A DNA stretch of 64,000 nt from positions 558,001 to 622,000 of the forward strand of contig CP085835.1 of the NCBI GenBank assembly GCA_020809705.1. Reading direction: 5' to 3'. A program made the position numbers and the translations under genes. Below, one piece after another: positions 1 to 10,949 of this stretch. Every line of letters begins with the position of its first letter. The stretch's first letter is position 1. Under the pieces are notes generated by a model. The model worked only from the letters and a program-made list of their open reading frames with translations, was not told the DNA's origin and did no database searches. Source of the stretch: Calonectria ilicicola (taxonomy: Eukaryota > Ascomycota > Sordariomycetes > Hypocreales > Nectriaceae).

Positions 1-1
1 G

Positions 2-1686
2 CTTGACTGCGTGGAGGATGCTCGCAAGAGCGAAAGCGTGGATGCAGAGCCCATCTATGACGAGCATGAGACCAAAAAGATCCTTCGCAAAGTGGATTGG
101 AGACTTCTTCCAATGCTCACTCTTTTATACATTTTGTCATTCATTGACAGAAGTAACAGTGAGGGAAGCCGGCTTACGTGAATAACAGTTGCTAATAAAC
201 CATTTGACAGTCGGCAATGCCAAGGTGGCAGGTATGAATGAAGATTTGAAATTGAGTGGGACGCAATACAATATCGCGTCAGTATTACTCAAACAGGCTC
301 AGGCTGAAATTATTAAGTTCTAACATTACTCAGCTTGACTGTATTCTTTTTTCCATATGCTCTTCTCGAGATTCCGAGCAACATGATGCTCAAAATCGTC
401 AGACCTTCCATTTGGATTGGTGCCATGATGCTCGCCTGGGGCCTTGTCATGACTCTAATGGGCCTTGTCAAAGACTATCATGGTCTCGCTGGTGCCCGAG
501 CTGCAGTAAGAGATGATCCTTCCAAACGCCGAGTTTTTATTAACACAATTGGTACAGTTGGGTGCCGCAGAAGCAGGCTTCTTTCCGGCAAGTACCTATC
601 TCTTGACGACATGGTACAAACGACTAGAGCTCCAGAGCCGCATGGCAGTCTTTTACAGTGCTGCATCCATGGCCGGTGCATTCTCTGGGCTGCTGGCATT
701 TGGCTTGCAAGAAATGGACGGCATCGGCGGATTGGAAGGGTGGCGATGGATCTTCATTATTGAAGGCATTGCAACTGTCTTGGTTGGTACAACTTGTTTC
801 TGGCTACTTCCGGATAGCCCCGAGACCGCATCATTTCTCAGCTCCAACGAACGCCAATTCATCTGTGATCGCCTTCGTGCCGATGCGGGAACAAAGGCCG
901 GAAAAGTGGACATGCATGACAAGTTTCACTGGCCAACAATCAGGTCGGCCTTTACAGATTGGAAGATTTGGCTTGCTGTCATCATTTACTGGGTAAGTAA
1001 TCCATCGCGATATTGAGAACCCGAAATGCAATACTAAATGGTAGTTTTAGGGCAACACCATTTCTATCTACGGTTTCAACTATACTGCGCCGAGCGTAAT
1101 TCTCGGATTGGGCTACACCGCTGCCCAAGCGCAACTTCTCACTATCCCCATCTATGCTGTTGCGGTTATTGGCACGCCTGTGATTGCGCTGTTTGCCGAT
1201 AAGCACAAGACACGGTGGCCCTTTATCGCCGGCCCATACTGCATTTCGGCCATCGGGTTTATAGGGCTATTGTCAATCCCACATCCCCGGCTTCCTGGTC
1301 TCACATACGCTTTCCTCTTTTGTATTCCGATTGGAGTTTATCCTCCACTCATTGGCCTTGTTTCTTGGATCGGAAACAACACTGCTCCCTCATGGAAGCG
1401 AGCGGTGGGTATGGCGCTCTTGATCATGCTTGGCAATCTGGGAGGTACTGTTGGCAGTAACATTTACTTGGAGAAACAGAAGCCTAATTACTGGTTGGGA
1501 TTTGGCTTTGGATTGGGCATTTCTGTGGCTGCCATTATTGCTACTATCATCTTGAAATTCGAGTACGAGAGATTGAACCGCAAGAAGGAGGAAATGGGAA
1601 CAGAGGAGGAAATCCAGACTAAATTTACGGAAGAGGAGCTTCTCGCGATGGGAGACAAGAGTCCTTTGTTCAGATATATTGTTTAA
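2..1686 (+). CDS. MFS transporter, Dal5/allantoate-permease-like (5' partial)
   Basis: Proton-coupled permease of the anion:cation symporter (Dal5/Tna1) branch of the major facilitator superfamily, expected in the plasma membrane. The model is join(<2..158, 211..277, 334..505, 558..992, 1051..1686), giving 489 visible residues with all junctions in frame. The N-terminus opens with RKVDWRLLPML followed by LYILSFIDRSNIGNAK, the hallmark loop and TM1 of this branch; LGAAEAGFFPAS is the usual TM4-5 motif, and SWIGNNTAPSWKRAVGMA is typical of TM10-11. The first codons lie outside the window. The second intron uses donor GTCAGT at 278, which alone keeps the frame (NIALTVFFFPY). Known substrates of the family are small anions such as allantoate, nicotinate and some sugar acids. 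The substrate here is unknown, but nearby glycosidases make a sugar acid plausible. Confidence 0.88.
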
Positions 1687-2140
1687 TATTTACAGTCGCA
1701 GTTATTGTACCTGAAATCTGTATATGACTATTGGTGCAGATATTAGAACTGAGTAAGCCATGAGAAAAATTGGTCTTGACCTGTTCCCTATTGCTCTATT
1801 CCCTTTACTTGACTTGTGAATTGACACCTAGAAATATTAATTTTCCCACTTACCTTAAAGTATAGCCTGCACAGCTTTCAATAAGATGAGAATTTGCTCA
1901 CCAAATGGTGGACTGTGATTTTGTATTTAAGCCTTCTAACAGGACATGCGCTTGTTTACAAATAAGTAGATATCATCACGTGTAGTCAGAGCATACTACC
2001 TGACCTGAAGTCTGTGAAAAACTAACCGTCAAAAGTTTATAAACAAGAATTTTCGAAACACCAATTAATTCGCTTGACATTTCTATTTACAGCGTAATTT
2101 CACCTCCACACTAGTTCCACCGTTTAGACCACAGTGTCCT
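1687..2140. other. Convergent intergenic region
   Basis: The 454 bp between two convergent genes are AT-rich and presumably hold both 3' UTRs. I see no ORF or repeat worth calling. Confidence 0.5.
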
Positions 2141-3838
2141 TTAATTACAATCATTCTGGGCTTTGATAACCAAGACCCAGTCGTGGTCAACTCCGCCACT
2201 AGTTGGGGGAGTGAAAACCTTTTTGTCCCAAGCCGTAAACGACTTTCCCCCGTCTACTTGCTGGCGTTCCGCAGTTCGGGGGTCAAACCAGTACGCGCTG
2301 GCCTGCGCCTTGGGCTTACCCCAGCCAGTTGAGATTCCCTCTAGATCAAGTTGGAATGCGTCTCCGTAACCAGAATAGACCCAAAAATGACCTTTGGTCG
2401 AGATGGCTGACATGTATCGGTCCTGCTCGTATTCGAGAATATCATCTTTGACGCCTCTAGGTGAAGAAATGAACTCTCTAGCGGGCTCCAGGTTGTCAAA
2501 TAGATCGCGAGGTAGCAAGGAAAAGAGCTTCCAGACATAGCCAGTTTGCTTTGCACCGGGCAGGTGAAGCCCCTCATGCCAGCTTGCGTTTGCATCCAAA
2601 GCAAGCTGCGGCTCGATCCAGTGCTCTGGGGATGCAACACCTGACAACCTTTCGTAGCTCTGCTGTACGGGCAAGCTTCCGTATGTATATCCGCAAGCTC
2701 CACTGAAGACAGCGCTGTAGAAGCCATGGCGGACATGCGATTCGTTCCACATGGGCTTTGACGTGTTGAATGCGATGTGGGTAGCCTCGTAGTGATTCTC
2801 AACATCCATGACGGGGCCCGGGAACTGGATTCGCATTTCGATAATGTTTTCATAGTTCTTGGTGGAATCCCATGGGGTCAGGACTGTGAATTTGGCATCC
2901 ATTCCATCAGGATCTGGGAGCTCGTGACCAGACTGGACTGCATCCATGGAGAGGGTTCCGAAACTACCGTTGATGTACTAATTCAATGGTTAGAGTAAAG
3001 CTCAAATGGGAAGATGGTCTTATTCTGTGACGCGGAAGCTTACGTTGTGGCCATAAGGCTTGGGAGTTGGCGGGTCCGAAATCCAAGGACTAGTGGGCTG
3101 AAAGGTGACAAAAGCATCGTAACCGTGCTCGGCCTCTCCCTTTTTAAAGCCTCGCATCATGGCTGCCCATACATGCCTGGTGTCCGTAATCGGGTCAAGA
3201 AACGATGTGGGATCAGCCGTCTGGTTGTCGCGCCACGCTTGGCGAGCTTGAGGGACATTGTCGGCCCAGAAGCCATTCGTGTCACCGCCAAGCATCTTCG
3301 GGATACCGGGATATCGCTTTCCAAGAAAGTATCCGAAAATTTCGGCATTGGTTTCGTTGAAAAGGACCGGTCCGAGGGTACCATACCAGCCATAGTTCAC
3401 CCAGCGACCCCATGTTGGAACAAAACAGATGAGAAGGCCGTACTCTGCAGCGCGCGTCGTCATCCAGTCAACATAGTCAAAGTAGTTTTCGTTTGGAGTT
3501 GCTGGGTCCGCATTGTCAAAGACCAAGTCGCCGTAAAAGTTTGGCAGAGTTGTGGCGTTGTACTTGGACACAACGACAGCTTGGATGACGGTAAAACCCT
3601 TGGCAGCTCGGTCCGCAAAATACAGATCAGCATCAGTGCGGTTTAGGCGATGAAAGAGTTCCCAATTGGTGTCGGCCACCCACATGAAGGGCTCGCCAGT
3701 CTTCGTCCGATGTAAATATCGCCCATCTGCGGGCGCGGTAATGGCGAGATTTGACCAGGCCATATTATTAGATGGGATAACAGCCGCGATTGAACACGAC
3801 ACGAGGGTCGCGAGACCAACAAAAGAAGAGAAGATCAT
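2141..3838 (-). CDS. Secreted glycoside hydrolase, DUF4038/apiosidase-like (GH140-type)
   Basis: Two exons, complement(join(2141..2977, 3044..3838)), encode 543 residues; the 66-bp intron is GTAAGC...TAG. Residues 1-19 form a signal peptide (MIFSSFVGLATLVSCSIAA). The catalytic barrel follows, with the family hallmark ending in FMWVADTNWELFHRLNRTDAD, then WMTTRAAEYGLLICFVPTWG, GKRYPGIPKMLGGDTNGFW and a long central segment. The last roughly 90 residues (YMSAISTKGHFWVYSGYGDAF onwards) match the small C-terminal collagen-binding-like domain often paired with DUF4038. Several N-x-S/T sites fit a secreted glycoprotein. Characterised GH140 members are endo-apiosidases on rhamnogalacturonan-II; fungal members are poorly studied. 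It lies tail-to-tail with the Dal5-like transporter and about 10 kb from GH88, which supports a role in glycan breakdown, but its substrate is inferred. Confidence 0.85.
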
Positions 3839-5017
3839 CTTGACTCTTGGATAATCAAGAATCCTTGAATGCCGTGTACCCTCAGCCCATCTTGAACCAC
3901 ACTGTTCTACTTATAATTGCCGTTCAACAACTTCCCCTCACTCGAATCAATCCATCTCCTCGTCTCTAGTTGAACGCGATGAGGCAATACTGGAGCCGTA
4001 ATCGGGCCGCATCCAGATGCGATGGAGTCTACCGTTCACCCCATCTCAGAGTTAGAACCTCGTGCCGAGAAATTGGCTTCTCGCTCCCTCTTATGATTGG
4101 CGGGTTTAGGTCACACCACCACATTTGGAGATCCACAGTGTTGTTCTCGGTGCCATCGCCCAGCTTTGGTCAGCTATTTCCCCAGATATTTTTTCACGCA
4201 GTAGTCACTGTTTAAAATGCGGAGATGCGGGGGTATGTAACGCTAACGGCTGGCGATCTATGGTCGGTGTAAATGTCCCTCAGCTTGGAATGTCGTGATA
4301 GACTGCAGTAATTGGTGTCTGTGGGTACCCTGGCAAACCCGGACATACGGACTCTCCGATCGCGAGCTGTTTTAGTGACAGTGTATCCGTGAGACTGCTG
4401 TCTACACCAATTAATCCCTCGTTTTTGAACGAAAGGTGGCAATGGCGGTTAGTTTACATCAATTACTGTATTTAGTCGATTACCTAACCGAGCGTCTGCC
4501 ATTTATTAACACTTGTTTCTTCTGATAAATAATATTTGATATAAAGCATTCTGGTAAAATATACCGTATTCAGACTCTCAGACGAAATATGGACGAAAAA
4601 AGTGCCGCTACTTTAGTACAGACAAAGCAGAGACACATAAACCACAACATGCATCTGTTTGTTTCTTTTAACCCGGTTTTCACCCATAACTTGTAGAGAT
4701 GTGGGATAAGAAATGCCGCTAATAACATGTTTTAGTATTCTTCTCAGAGTCTTTCGTTAATAGCGGCCAAGTAGAATAAATCCAGATCATTGCGCTTATT
4801 TGTATCGATCTCATTATGGTGTTTTCACAGTTATATAGCTGATATACTCCACTTTACTACATGGCATATTTCCTGACCCTTTTAAAACTGTCCCTGTTTC
4901 ACGAGGAATTTGATGGGCAAAGTTTGAGCGATCGCACAACAGATAATATCTAAACTAAATGCATAAACTTACCCAAAAGTCTGTCTAACATGTTCTTGCC
5001 TATTTTTTATCACCACG
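3839..5017. other. Intergenic region, AT-rich in its second half
   Basis: About 1.2 kb upstream of the DUF4038 gene and downstream of the next gene. Bases 4450-5000 are clearly AT-rich. No convincing ORF, terminal repeat or RNA gene was seen. Confidence 0.45.
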
Positions 5018-6535
5018 CTACTCATAGATCCCGATTGTTTTCCCATATTTTTTCACCGCCCTTATCTCCTGCTTGCTGTACATATTCTCCTTCAAGAGGT
5101 CGTGAAATGTTGGAAGGGGGGCGGTAAGCTCAAATTGTTCTGGTATTCGGTCACTGCCATGTCTCTCCCAATCATCATACGTCCAGCCAACAGCCTCCTC
5201 GAGAATTGGACCCAGCTCTAGTGGATTCCCTGGGTCAAAGTTAGAGCGGATCGAAGTACCATTGATGAGCTCTTCAAGGCCTTTTTGAAAATGATCAAAG
5301 GATATATGATTAGAGTAATTATAACGGTTGTGCCATAGCTCATCTCCTCGGCAATAAAAATTCCTTGGGCAGCAGGTATAGGTTCCTTTATTTAGTTGAT
5401 ATCTGGCCGCTATCCAAGCACTTCGTTTATGAAAAATGTTTTGGAATAATTCAGAAGCAAGATGTGGAGCTGGATTACCATCCAAAAATAGCGTCATGGA
5501 ATGACGGGGCATTCCGGCGTCAAAAGTAGCTTGCGCTTCTAGGAACCATTGAGCAAGGAAATATTCCGCATCGTCGGCCTCGGGCGCGGCAGGATGCGAA
5601 AAATCGTCGGATTTCTCCCAACCTCTTAGTTCTCCTTCGAGAATAATATTTTTCCATAGATTAACACGCCGTTCAATGCGAAGATTGGGGTTTTCTTTGC
5701 AAAAAGGAATCAATCCATGGCCATGGCACTCCGGATATGGAACAGAACGACGGTCTTCATTCAAAATGATGTTCTGGACAAGCTGACGATTATTTAAAGT
5801 GAGGGATTGAAGAAAGAAAATAGCAGCGGCAGCGGCAGAGAATCGGTACTTTTGTGTGTTGAGGCCCTTTCCGATTCGATAATGGAGTCGTTTGTCTGGG
5901 TCTGGGAATAACTCGCTCATTTCATTCAGATGATCCCAAGATGGTATTGTCCAAGGTTCATGGCAAAGCTGAAGTACCTGTGCTGCTTCCTCTAGTGGGA
6001 TATCAACCTGGGATTCATCAAACGACTCATCGGTACGAGCAGCACTATAAAGCTGACAGAGTTTCTGAAGAATGTATGTGACAGCTTGGCGGATATTATG
6101 AGTATCTTGAACAATTCCATACCAACTACCATATTCTTTGCTCGGGTTCGGAAAGAATATCATTGAAGGAAACTTATGAATGATATCGGCCACCATTTCA
6201 TCATCAAGGAGGTATTTTGCGGAATCGAAATAATACCCCTCTGCGTCAAAAATTGTTCGGAGGAGAGTCGAAAATCGTGCAGCGGCAAAATTTGCGTAGT
6301 CGAAATGGACGGTCGAGAAGATGATGGTGTTGCTCTTGAAAGGGAAGGGGCGGGTTTCATCAGCAATCTGTTTACAGGTGAAAATGAGGCCGACGGAGAG
6401 AGGATTCCCGTCTGTATCTTTGAGACGTCCAGATTCGAAATGGTGAACATAGCCTCCCGAGAGAGTAAAATAGTCTTCGTAGATCAGGTAACGCAGTTCG
6501 ACAGGCAGCTCAAGTAGTGGGGAACGATTTGACAT
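5018..6535 (-). CDS. F-box-like / 2EXR-type hypothetical protein
   Basis: A single uninterrupted frame of 505 residues. The longest open frame begins at TTG (6541), so the first ATG at 6535 is used. The N-terminus LLELPVELRYLIYEDYF followed by LIFTCKQIADETRPFPFKSNTI resembles the F-box-like or 2EXR start common in large fungal protein families. The rest has no motif I recognise. There is no signal peptide or membrane segment, so it is probably cytosolic or nuclear. If the N-terminus is a true F-box, it would recruit a target to an SCF ubiquitin ligase; this is family inference only. The gene stands alone between two long intergenic stretches. Confidence 0.72.
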   Translation of the reverse strand: MSNRSPLLELPVELRYLIYEDYFTLSGGYVHHFESGRLKDTDGNPLSVGLIFTCKQIADETRPFPFKSNTIIFSTVHFDYANFAAARFSTLLRTIFDAEGYYFDSAKYLLDDEMVADIIHKFPSMIFFPNPSKEYGSWYGIVQDTHNIRQAVTYILQKLCQLYSAARTDESFDESQVDIPLEEAAQVLQLCHEPWTIPSWDHLNEMSELFPDPDKRLHYRIGKGLNTQKYRFSAAAAAIFFLQSLTLNNRQLVQNIILNEDRRSVPYPECHGHGLIPFCKENPNLRIERRVNLWKNIILEGELRGWEKSDDFSHPAAPEADDAEYFLAQWFLEAQATFDAGMPRHSMTLFLDGNPAPHLASELFQNIFHKRSAWIAARYQLNKGTYTCCPRNFYCRGDELWHNRYNYSNHISFDHFQKGLEELINGTSIRSNFDPGNPLELGPILEEAVGWTYDDWERHGSDRIPEQFELTAPLPTFHDLLKENMYSKQEIRAVKKYGKTIGIYE

Positions 6536-7228
6536 GTTCAATAGTCTGCCGGGCGCAAATATTTGTCAGTGTGTGTTAATCGCTGGGATTGTGCAATGAC
6601 TCGCCGGGGCAGAAAGGCCGTGGACTGGACGTGGTGGGCTGGGTGGGATTGGTCTTGGGGAGAAACAGGGATAAAAAAAGAAAACGGGTCTCTTTTTGGG
6701 CGAGCGGCGGGCGGATTATTTATAGGCTGTCACAGCGCGAAAACCTTATCAACACCCCACTACCCGCGCCAGGCAGCATCTGGAATGTCTCACACACAAA
6801 GCCATGGTCACACATTACACGTCACATGCAAGAGAAGGCACACCAGGGTTGTTTTTTTTTTTTTTTTTTTGGTTTTTTTTTGGGTTCGTGGGGTACCACG
6901 ATTTATGTGTTTTGGTTGGATATCCCCTGTGAGAGGCAGCTCGACCTAGGCTAGGGAGCACTCCGATTGTTCTTGCCTGCGAGATGCGATGGCAAAGTGG
7001 CAGCCTGTACCCTTTCTGCCGTACGGTATATGTATGTTAAAAGCTTGAGGTGAAGGTTTTCATTGACCTTGATGAGCCTTTGCTGTGAACCTTATCGAGA
7101 CCAGGTATAAGAGCGGCTTCCCTATAAACTGGTTAGTATCCCGAGATAAATTTCTAGCTCATGACTTACCGACCGGGCTAAGCGCGATCCAAACCATCAC
7201 CAAAACATCCCTCGTACATCCCTTCCCA
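6536..7228. other. Promoter-side intergenic region with long T tracts
   Basis: Upstream region of the F-box-like gene. A run of about 19 T followed by a second run of about 9 T lies at 6852-6881. The frames that cross it are low-complexity artefacts. No gene is seen. Confidence 0.45.
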
Positions 7229-7927
7229 ATGGCATATCCGACGATCCGATGCATCCTTTACCCCGCCGCAGGGGGCACACACACCAACGAGCCGGAGCCC
7301 CGTGAGCAGTACGTTCACTACTTCTATTAGTTTTTGAGGGCAGTATATTCCATAAATACTTACCGGCCTCAGGGATTGCACTGTCTTTCCTGACCAACTT
7401 GTCAAGGATCTGAAGAAGAATCGCCTTCTTTACCTTTCCGGCTTCCTCTCCGCGCAAATGCGGATATCAGATCATCAACGCCTTCTCCTTGTTATCTTCG
7501 GCTGCAGGATAATCCTGACCAACCAGCAGCCCATAGACGTACAGAACTTCGTCAAAGAACAAGAAAAGCTGCTAGAAGATCTAGCAAAGAAGGTCCGGGC
7601 GGGCGAACAACTGGTGCCTAGCCAACAAGACTTCCTCCGGTTGATCAAAACCCTATGGTATCATATTAGAAGTGGGGTGGTCATTCGGAACGTATTACTT
7701 ACGAGGAACACAACGTGTGGCTCCAAGAGCTCCTGTGCAGCCTGGAGGTCGTACGACAAGCATGCCTGTGAGGGCTGTCTCCGAGACTGTTAGCGTTGAT
7801 TGAACCCCAAGTCATAGGCTTGTACGTACACCGGATGGGCAAGGATAAAGGACTGCGCCTTGCGCATCTTAGCGTTTGTAAATACATGCATTGCTGGAAC
7901 ACTTGGGCAGACTTACAAAACGGTTAG
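7229..7927 (+). CDS. Possible small spliced gene, function unknown
   Basis: I do not recognise this gene. A coherent model is join(7229..7308, 7373..7657, 7706..7767, 7818..7927), 178 residues, with introns of 64, 48 and 50 bp, all GT-AG and in frame. The second exon is the convincing part: it stays open across a charged, helical stretch (DQLVKDLKKNRLLYLSGFLS, then FVKEQEKLLEDLAKKVRAG). The last two exons give a Cys-rich tail and are much less certain; reading through the second intron also stays open. The start ATG at 7229 is the first in frame. There is no signal peptide. It lies just downstream (in + coordinates upstream) of a retrotransposon and could be a remnant rather than an active gene. 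Confidence 0.35.
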
Positions 7928-8059
7928 TTGGGTGGGCGGCGTTGGTGGGTCTCTAAAAAGCTAGTATAAGGTCAACCAAATCAATTGAAACCTTCAACTC
8001 ATCCTGTGCCATCGGTTAGTCACTACCATTTGCGCCGGTAAAGAAGGGGAGTGGTACCC

Positions 8060-10615
8060 CTATGATCTTCCCTGTGAGACACGAATGTCCCCCCCTTCCA
8101 AAGGGGGACTAATTCGTTCATCCATATTATCAAACTGTGACAACTTCTTCAATGACTCGAAAGTCTCAAGATCAAAATACGAAATGGCCCAATCTGCTGA
8201 AATAGATGTATACTCGGTTAAAAGAGCATACAAGTCAAATTTCCGCCGACCAATCCGAATAGCAAGCAAGTCGCGTTGATCTTCCAAAAACGGGCAGAGC
8301 GTGAATAGATGCCTGACCGTCTCTGGGCCTGTACCGCATCTACAATAGCTAGTCTTCAGGTGTGTCAGTATCAATTTGTCTTCGGATATGCGAATCACGG
8401 CAGAAATAGTTACCTGCTGGCCTTTGACATTGATCGAGTGAAGATAATAATTTAGTCCAATAACGCCTGTTCGACAGCGGAGCACCATTGTGCTCTGACC
8501 TCGCCCGAGTCCTTTGTAAAACTTGAGGCTAGAGGGCCCCCACGACTCAATCATGGCGGGGGAGTGCTTTTTGGTCCCGACACGTTCCGATCTGTATAGA
8601 TCCCAGGCAGCAGCGGACTTTTCATTTGCCTCTCTGAGGGCAATTTTCTTAATCTGTGCCTTGACCGCCTTGGAAAGTGTCACGACGCCGTTCACTGTCT
8701 CCCGAGCCTCTCCGCACTCCTCAAACGCTTGGCATTGAAGTCTCTTAGCATCAATGTCCAAGAATTCAAGAGGATGCAAGCGATTAGGCGTGTTCAGGCC
8801 ACGAATCCTAGCCCTCATCTGGTTAGCAAGAAGCCAGGTTTGGGAACCGTAGTACTCTGCTCTCATGGCCCGCGCCATTCGCTCAAGAAAGATGTCAATA
8901 CTTTCAATGTTCAACTCCTTCTCCAGGACTTGTCCAGATGTTCCCTTCATGGCGCCAGAGATCTGCATGAGGCACTGGTATTACAGCGATTTAAGCTTGC
9001 CAAGTTGCCCTTTAGTAAGCCCCCACTGAAGCTTGGGGTGGCTGTTTCGAGGGAAAAACCACACCCCGCATGCGTATGAAATTATAGGACGGATTTTGGT
9101 AATGTAGAGCTGCCTCAAGTTCTGTAATGAAGTTCCGTGGATGGCTCCCGAGATGGGTTTCAAGAATCTCATTTTGGCCTGAACCTTTGCTCTGATGTGA
9201 GCAATATGAATATCCCAGTGGAGCTTCTCGTCGATAAAGATGCCCAGGATTCTCATCTCTGTAGCGGGAGCAAGGGTTCCCATGCTGGGAATCCGCGGGA
9301 GATACTGGCATGGAGTCTCGCTGTTGCCCGGTGGTCGGAAGTGCATTATTTTGAACTTGGGGGGAGAAAACTTGACTCCAATCGGGTCAGACCAGGAAAT
9401 CAGCTTGAGATAGCACTTTTCGATCTCTTTGCAATTCAATTCCCAGCTGTTAGACACAGTGATGAAGTAAGTATCATCAATGTAGGCTGCACCGCAAAAG
9501 CCAACGAGCATTTTGTGACCGACAAACATTTCCAGGATGGGAGATGCGAAGTACAAGAACAGAATGGGAGACAGGGGGCTTCCTTGGGGAATGCCAGTGT
9601 TGACGTAGAAAGTTTTGGACGTGAAACCTGGAATTTTTATGCAGGCCTTGCGATCAGAGAGAAAGGAATGGATAGTAAGAACGAGCCAGTCTGGGATTCC
9701 CTTCTCAATAAGACGTTGAAGTAAGACAGATCGGTTGACACGGTCAAATGCGGCCATAATATCCAGAACCCACTTAGTTACGCGTCGGCGTTTCTTAAGA
9801 GAGAGACCCTGATATACAGGGTCCAGGAGATATAGCATAGCTACTGGTGGGCTCTTTCCTGGAAGCCCAAATTGAACGTTAGGGAGGAGCAAATGGTCCA
9901 TGGCAAGCTTGGTCAAACGCATAGCCAGCACCTTTTCATAGATCTTGCCGATGTTGGATAACAACGCAATGGGGCGCCAACTTGAAGGGTTCGTGTACGT
10001 TTCCTTGTCAAGTTTGGGCAACGCAATAGTCAGAGCGTGTTTAGCCAACTCTGGATGGTAGCGTAGCCTTAAACAAGCGTTGAAGACATGTTCGAGATAT
10101 GGTACAATGTGTTCGGCAACCATGATGATACCCTCGTTCGCGATTCGATCCAGGCCTGCCGCTTTTTTTTTCGGTAATGGTTGAATGATTCGGAAGATCT
10201 CGCCAGTTTCCAAATGATCGGCAGCTTCAAACTGAAATCGATTAGGATCAAGGTGAGGGTATTGGAGCGGAGGTGCAGTGTCATCGTGGCTGATGTTTAC
10301 CCAGAACGCTTCGCTGAAAGCCTCAGTGATTTCTTCGCCTGAAGCAAGGGTTTTGCCATCGACGACTAAGGGAGGGATATGAGACGGTTCGGAGGGTTTG
10401 CAGCGTTTCTCGACTGCTTTGGCCAAGCCAAACACACTCCGGGGGGTAGTCGGTTTCTGTGCGCTTTTATTCGAACTCCAAGTGTGTGGCGGTCGTCGAC
10501 GCATTATCTTGGGAGCACGCGGTACAGCTGGCACGAACTTGATGCGAGCTTCGGATAGAATATGGCAAATCTTGGCTAGATAGTCGTTGATACCGGCAAT
10601 AGTGTCAAGATGGGG
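8060..10615 (-). pseudogene. Reverse transcriptase ORF with one premature stop
   Basis: Reverse transcriptase of the non-LTR type. Visible landmarks in order are KKKAAGLDRIANEG, SWRPIALLSNIGKIYEKVLA, the first catalytic Asp in LDIMAAFDRVN, TGIPQGSPLSPILF, the catalytic box AAYIDDTYF, and the thumb region ILGIFIDEKLHWD. After codon TAA at 8981-8983 the same frame continues (QCLMQISGAMKG...) to 8060, ending with a CxC...HLFTLC zinc-knuckle-like tail. The stop replaces what is probably a Gln codon (CAA to TAA), a CpA to TpA change. Catalytic residues are intact, so damage is limited to this stop and the truncated 5' side. It is not expected to move on its own. Confidence 0.85.
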
Positions 10616-10619
10616 AAAT

Positions 10620-10949
10620 TCAATCGAGCTTTCTATGAAGAAGGTTACTGCTGAGAAATGTCAGATCAATGGTGGTGCCCTTGTTGCTCTTTTCGATGGT
10701 GGAGCGCGTCAAGGTCGTTTTACGCGGGGGTGTTGGACATTTCATGTCAGCAGCCAAGATTCCGGCGTAAAGAGCTTTCGTATCATTTTCAGGGTTCTTC
10801 ACCTTGTCGCCCCCCCAATAAGGATGGTGCAGATTGAAATGTCGGACCAGAATATCTGCCTCTCCGCTGACCTCTGCCAGCAACTGTCCCATTTTCGCTC
10901 TTTGGTTGTGGTGGCTGAGCCTGTCAACGGCGCCCCCACCAAATTGCAA
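10620..10949 (-). pseudogene. Retrotransposon endonuclease domain fragment
   Basis: The 109-codon frame keeps FNLHHPYWGG, GILAADMKCPTPP and TTIDLTFLSSNLLHR, all typical of the exonuclease-endonuclease-phosphatase fold of Tad1/I-type elements. The segment that normally carries the SDHxPI-type motif is absent, and the frame ends at 10620, where the downstream RT frame is offset. A deletion with a frameshift is the simplest reading. Its upstream limit is not defined. Confidence 0.7.

Larger units (their letters stand above)
8060..10949 (-). mobile_element. Damaged non-LTR (LINE, Tad1-like) retrotransposon
   Basis: A copy on the minus strand. From its 5' side, 10949-10620 encode part of an AP-endonuclease domain (FNLHHPYWGG and a TTIDLTFLSS segment), where the residue before FNLHH is His rather than the expected Asp. 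The reading frame then shifts and the C-terminal part of the endonuclease is missing. From about 10615 to 8060 one frame encodes reverse transcriptase and a Cys/His C-terminus, interrupted by one TAA at 8981. Element ends, target-site duplications and an A-rich tail were not identified, so outer limits are those of recognisable coding. I find no RNase H domain. It sits between the possible small gene and the DUF2264 gene of the glycan locus. Confidence 0.85.

Noticed and set aside
6841..6890. T-rich stretch as a possible retrotransposon poly-A tail
   Set aside because: No element adjoins it, and the nearest LINE is over 1 kb away with coding on the opposite side.
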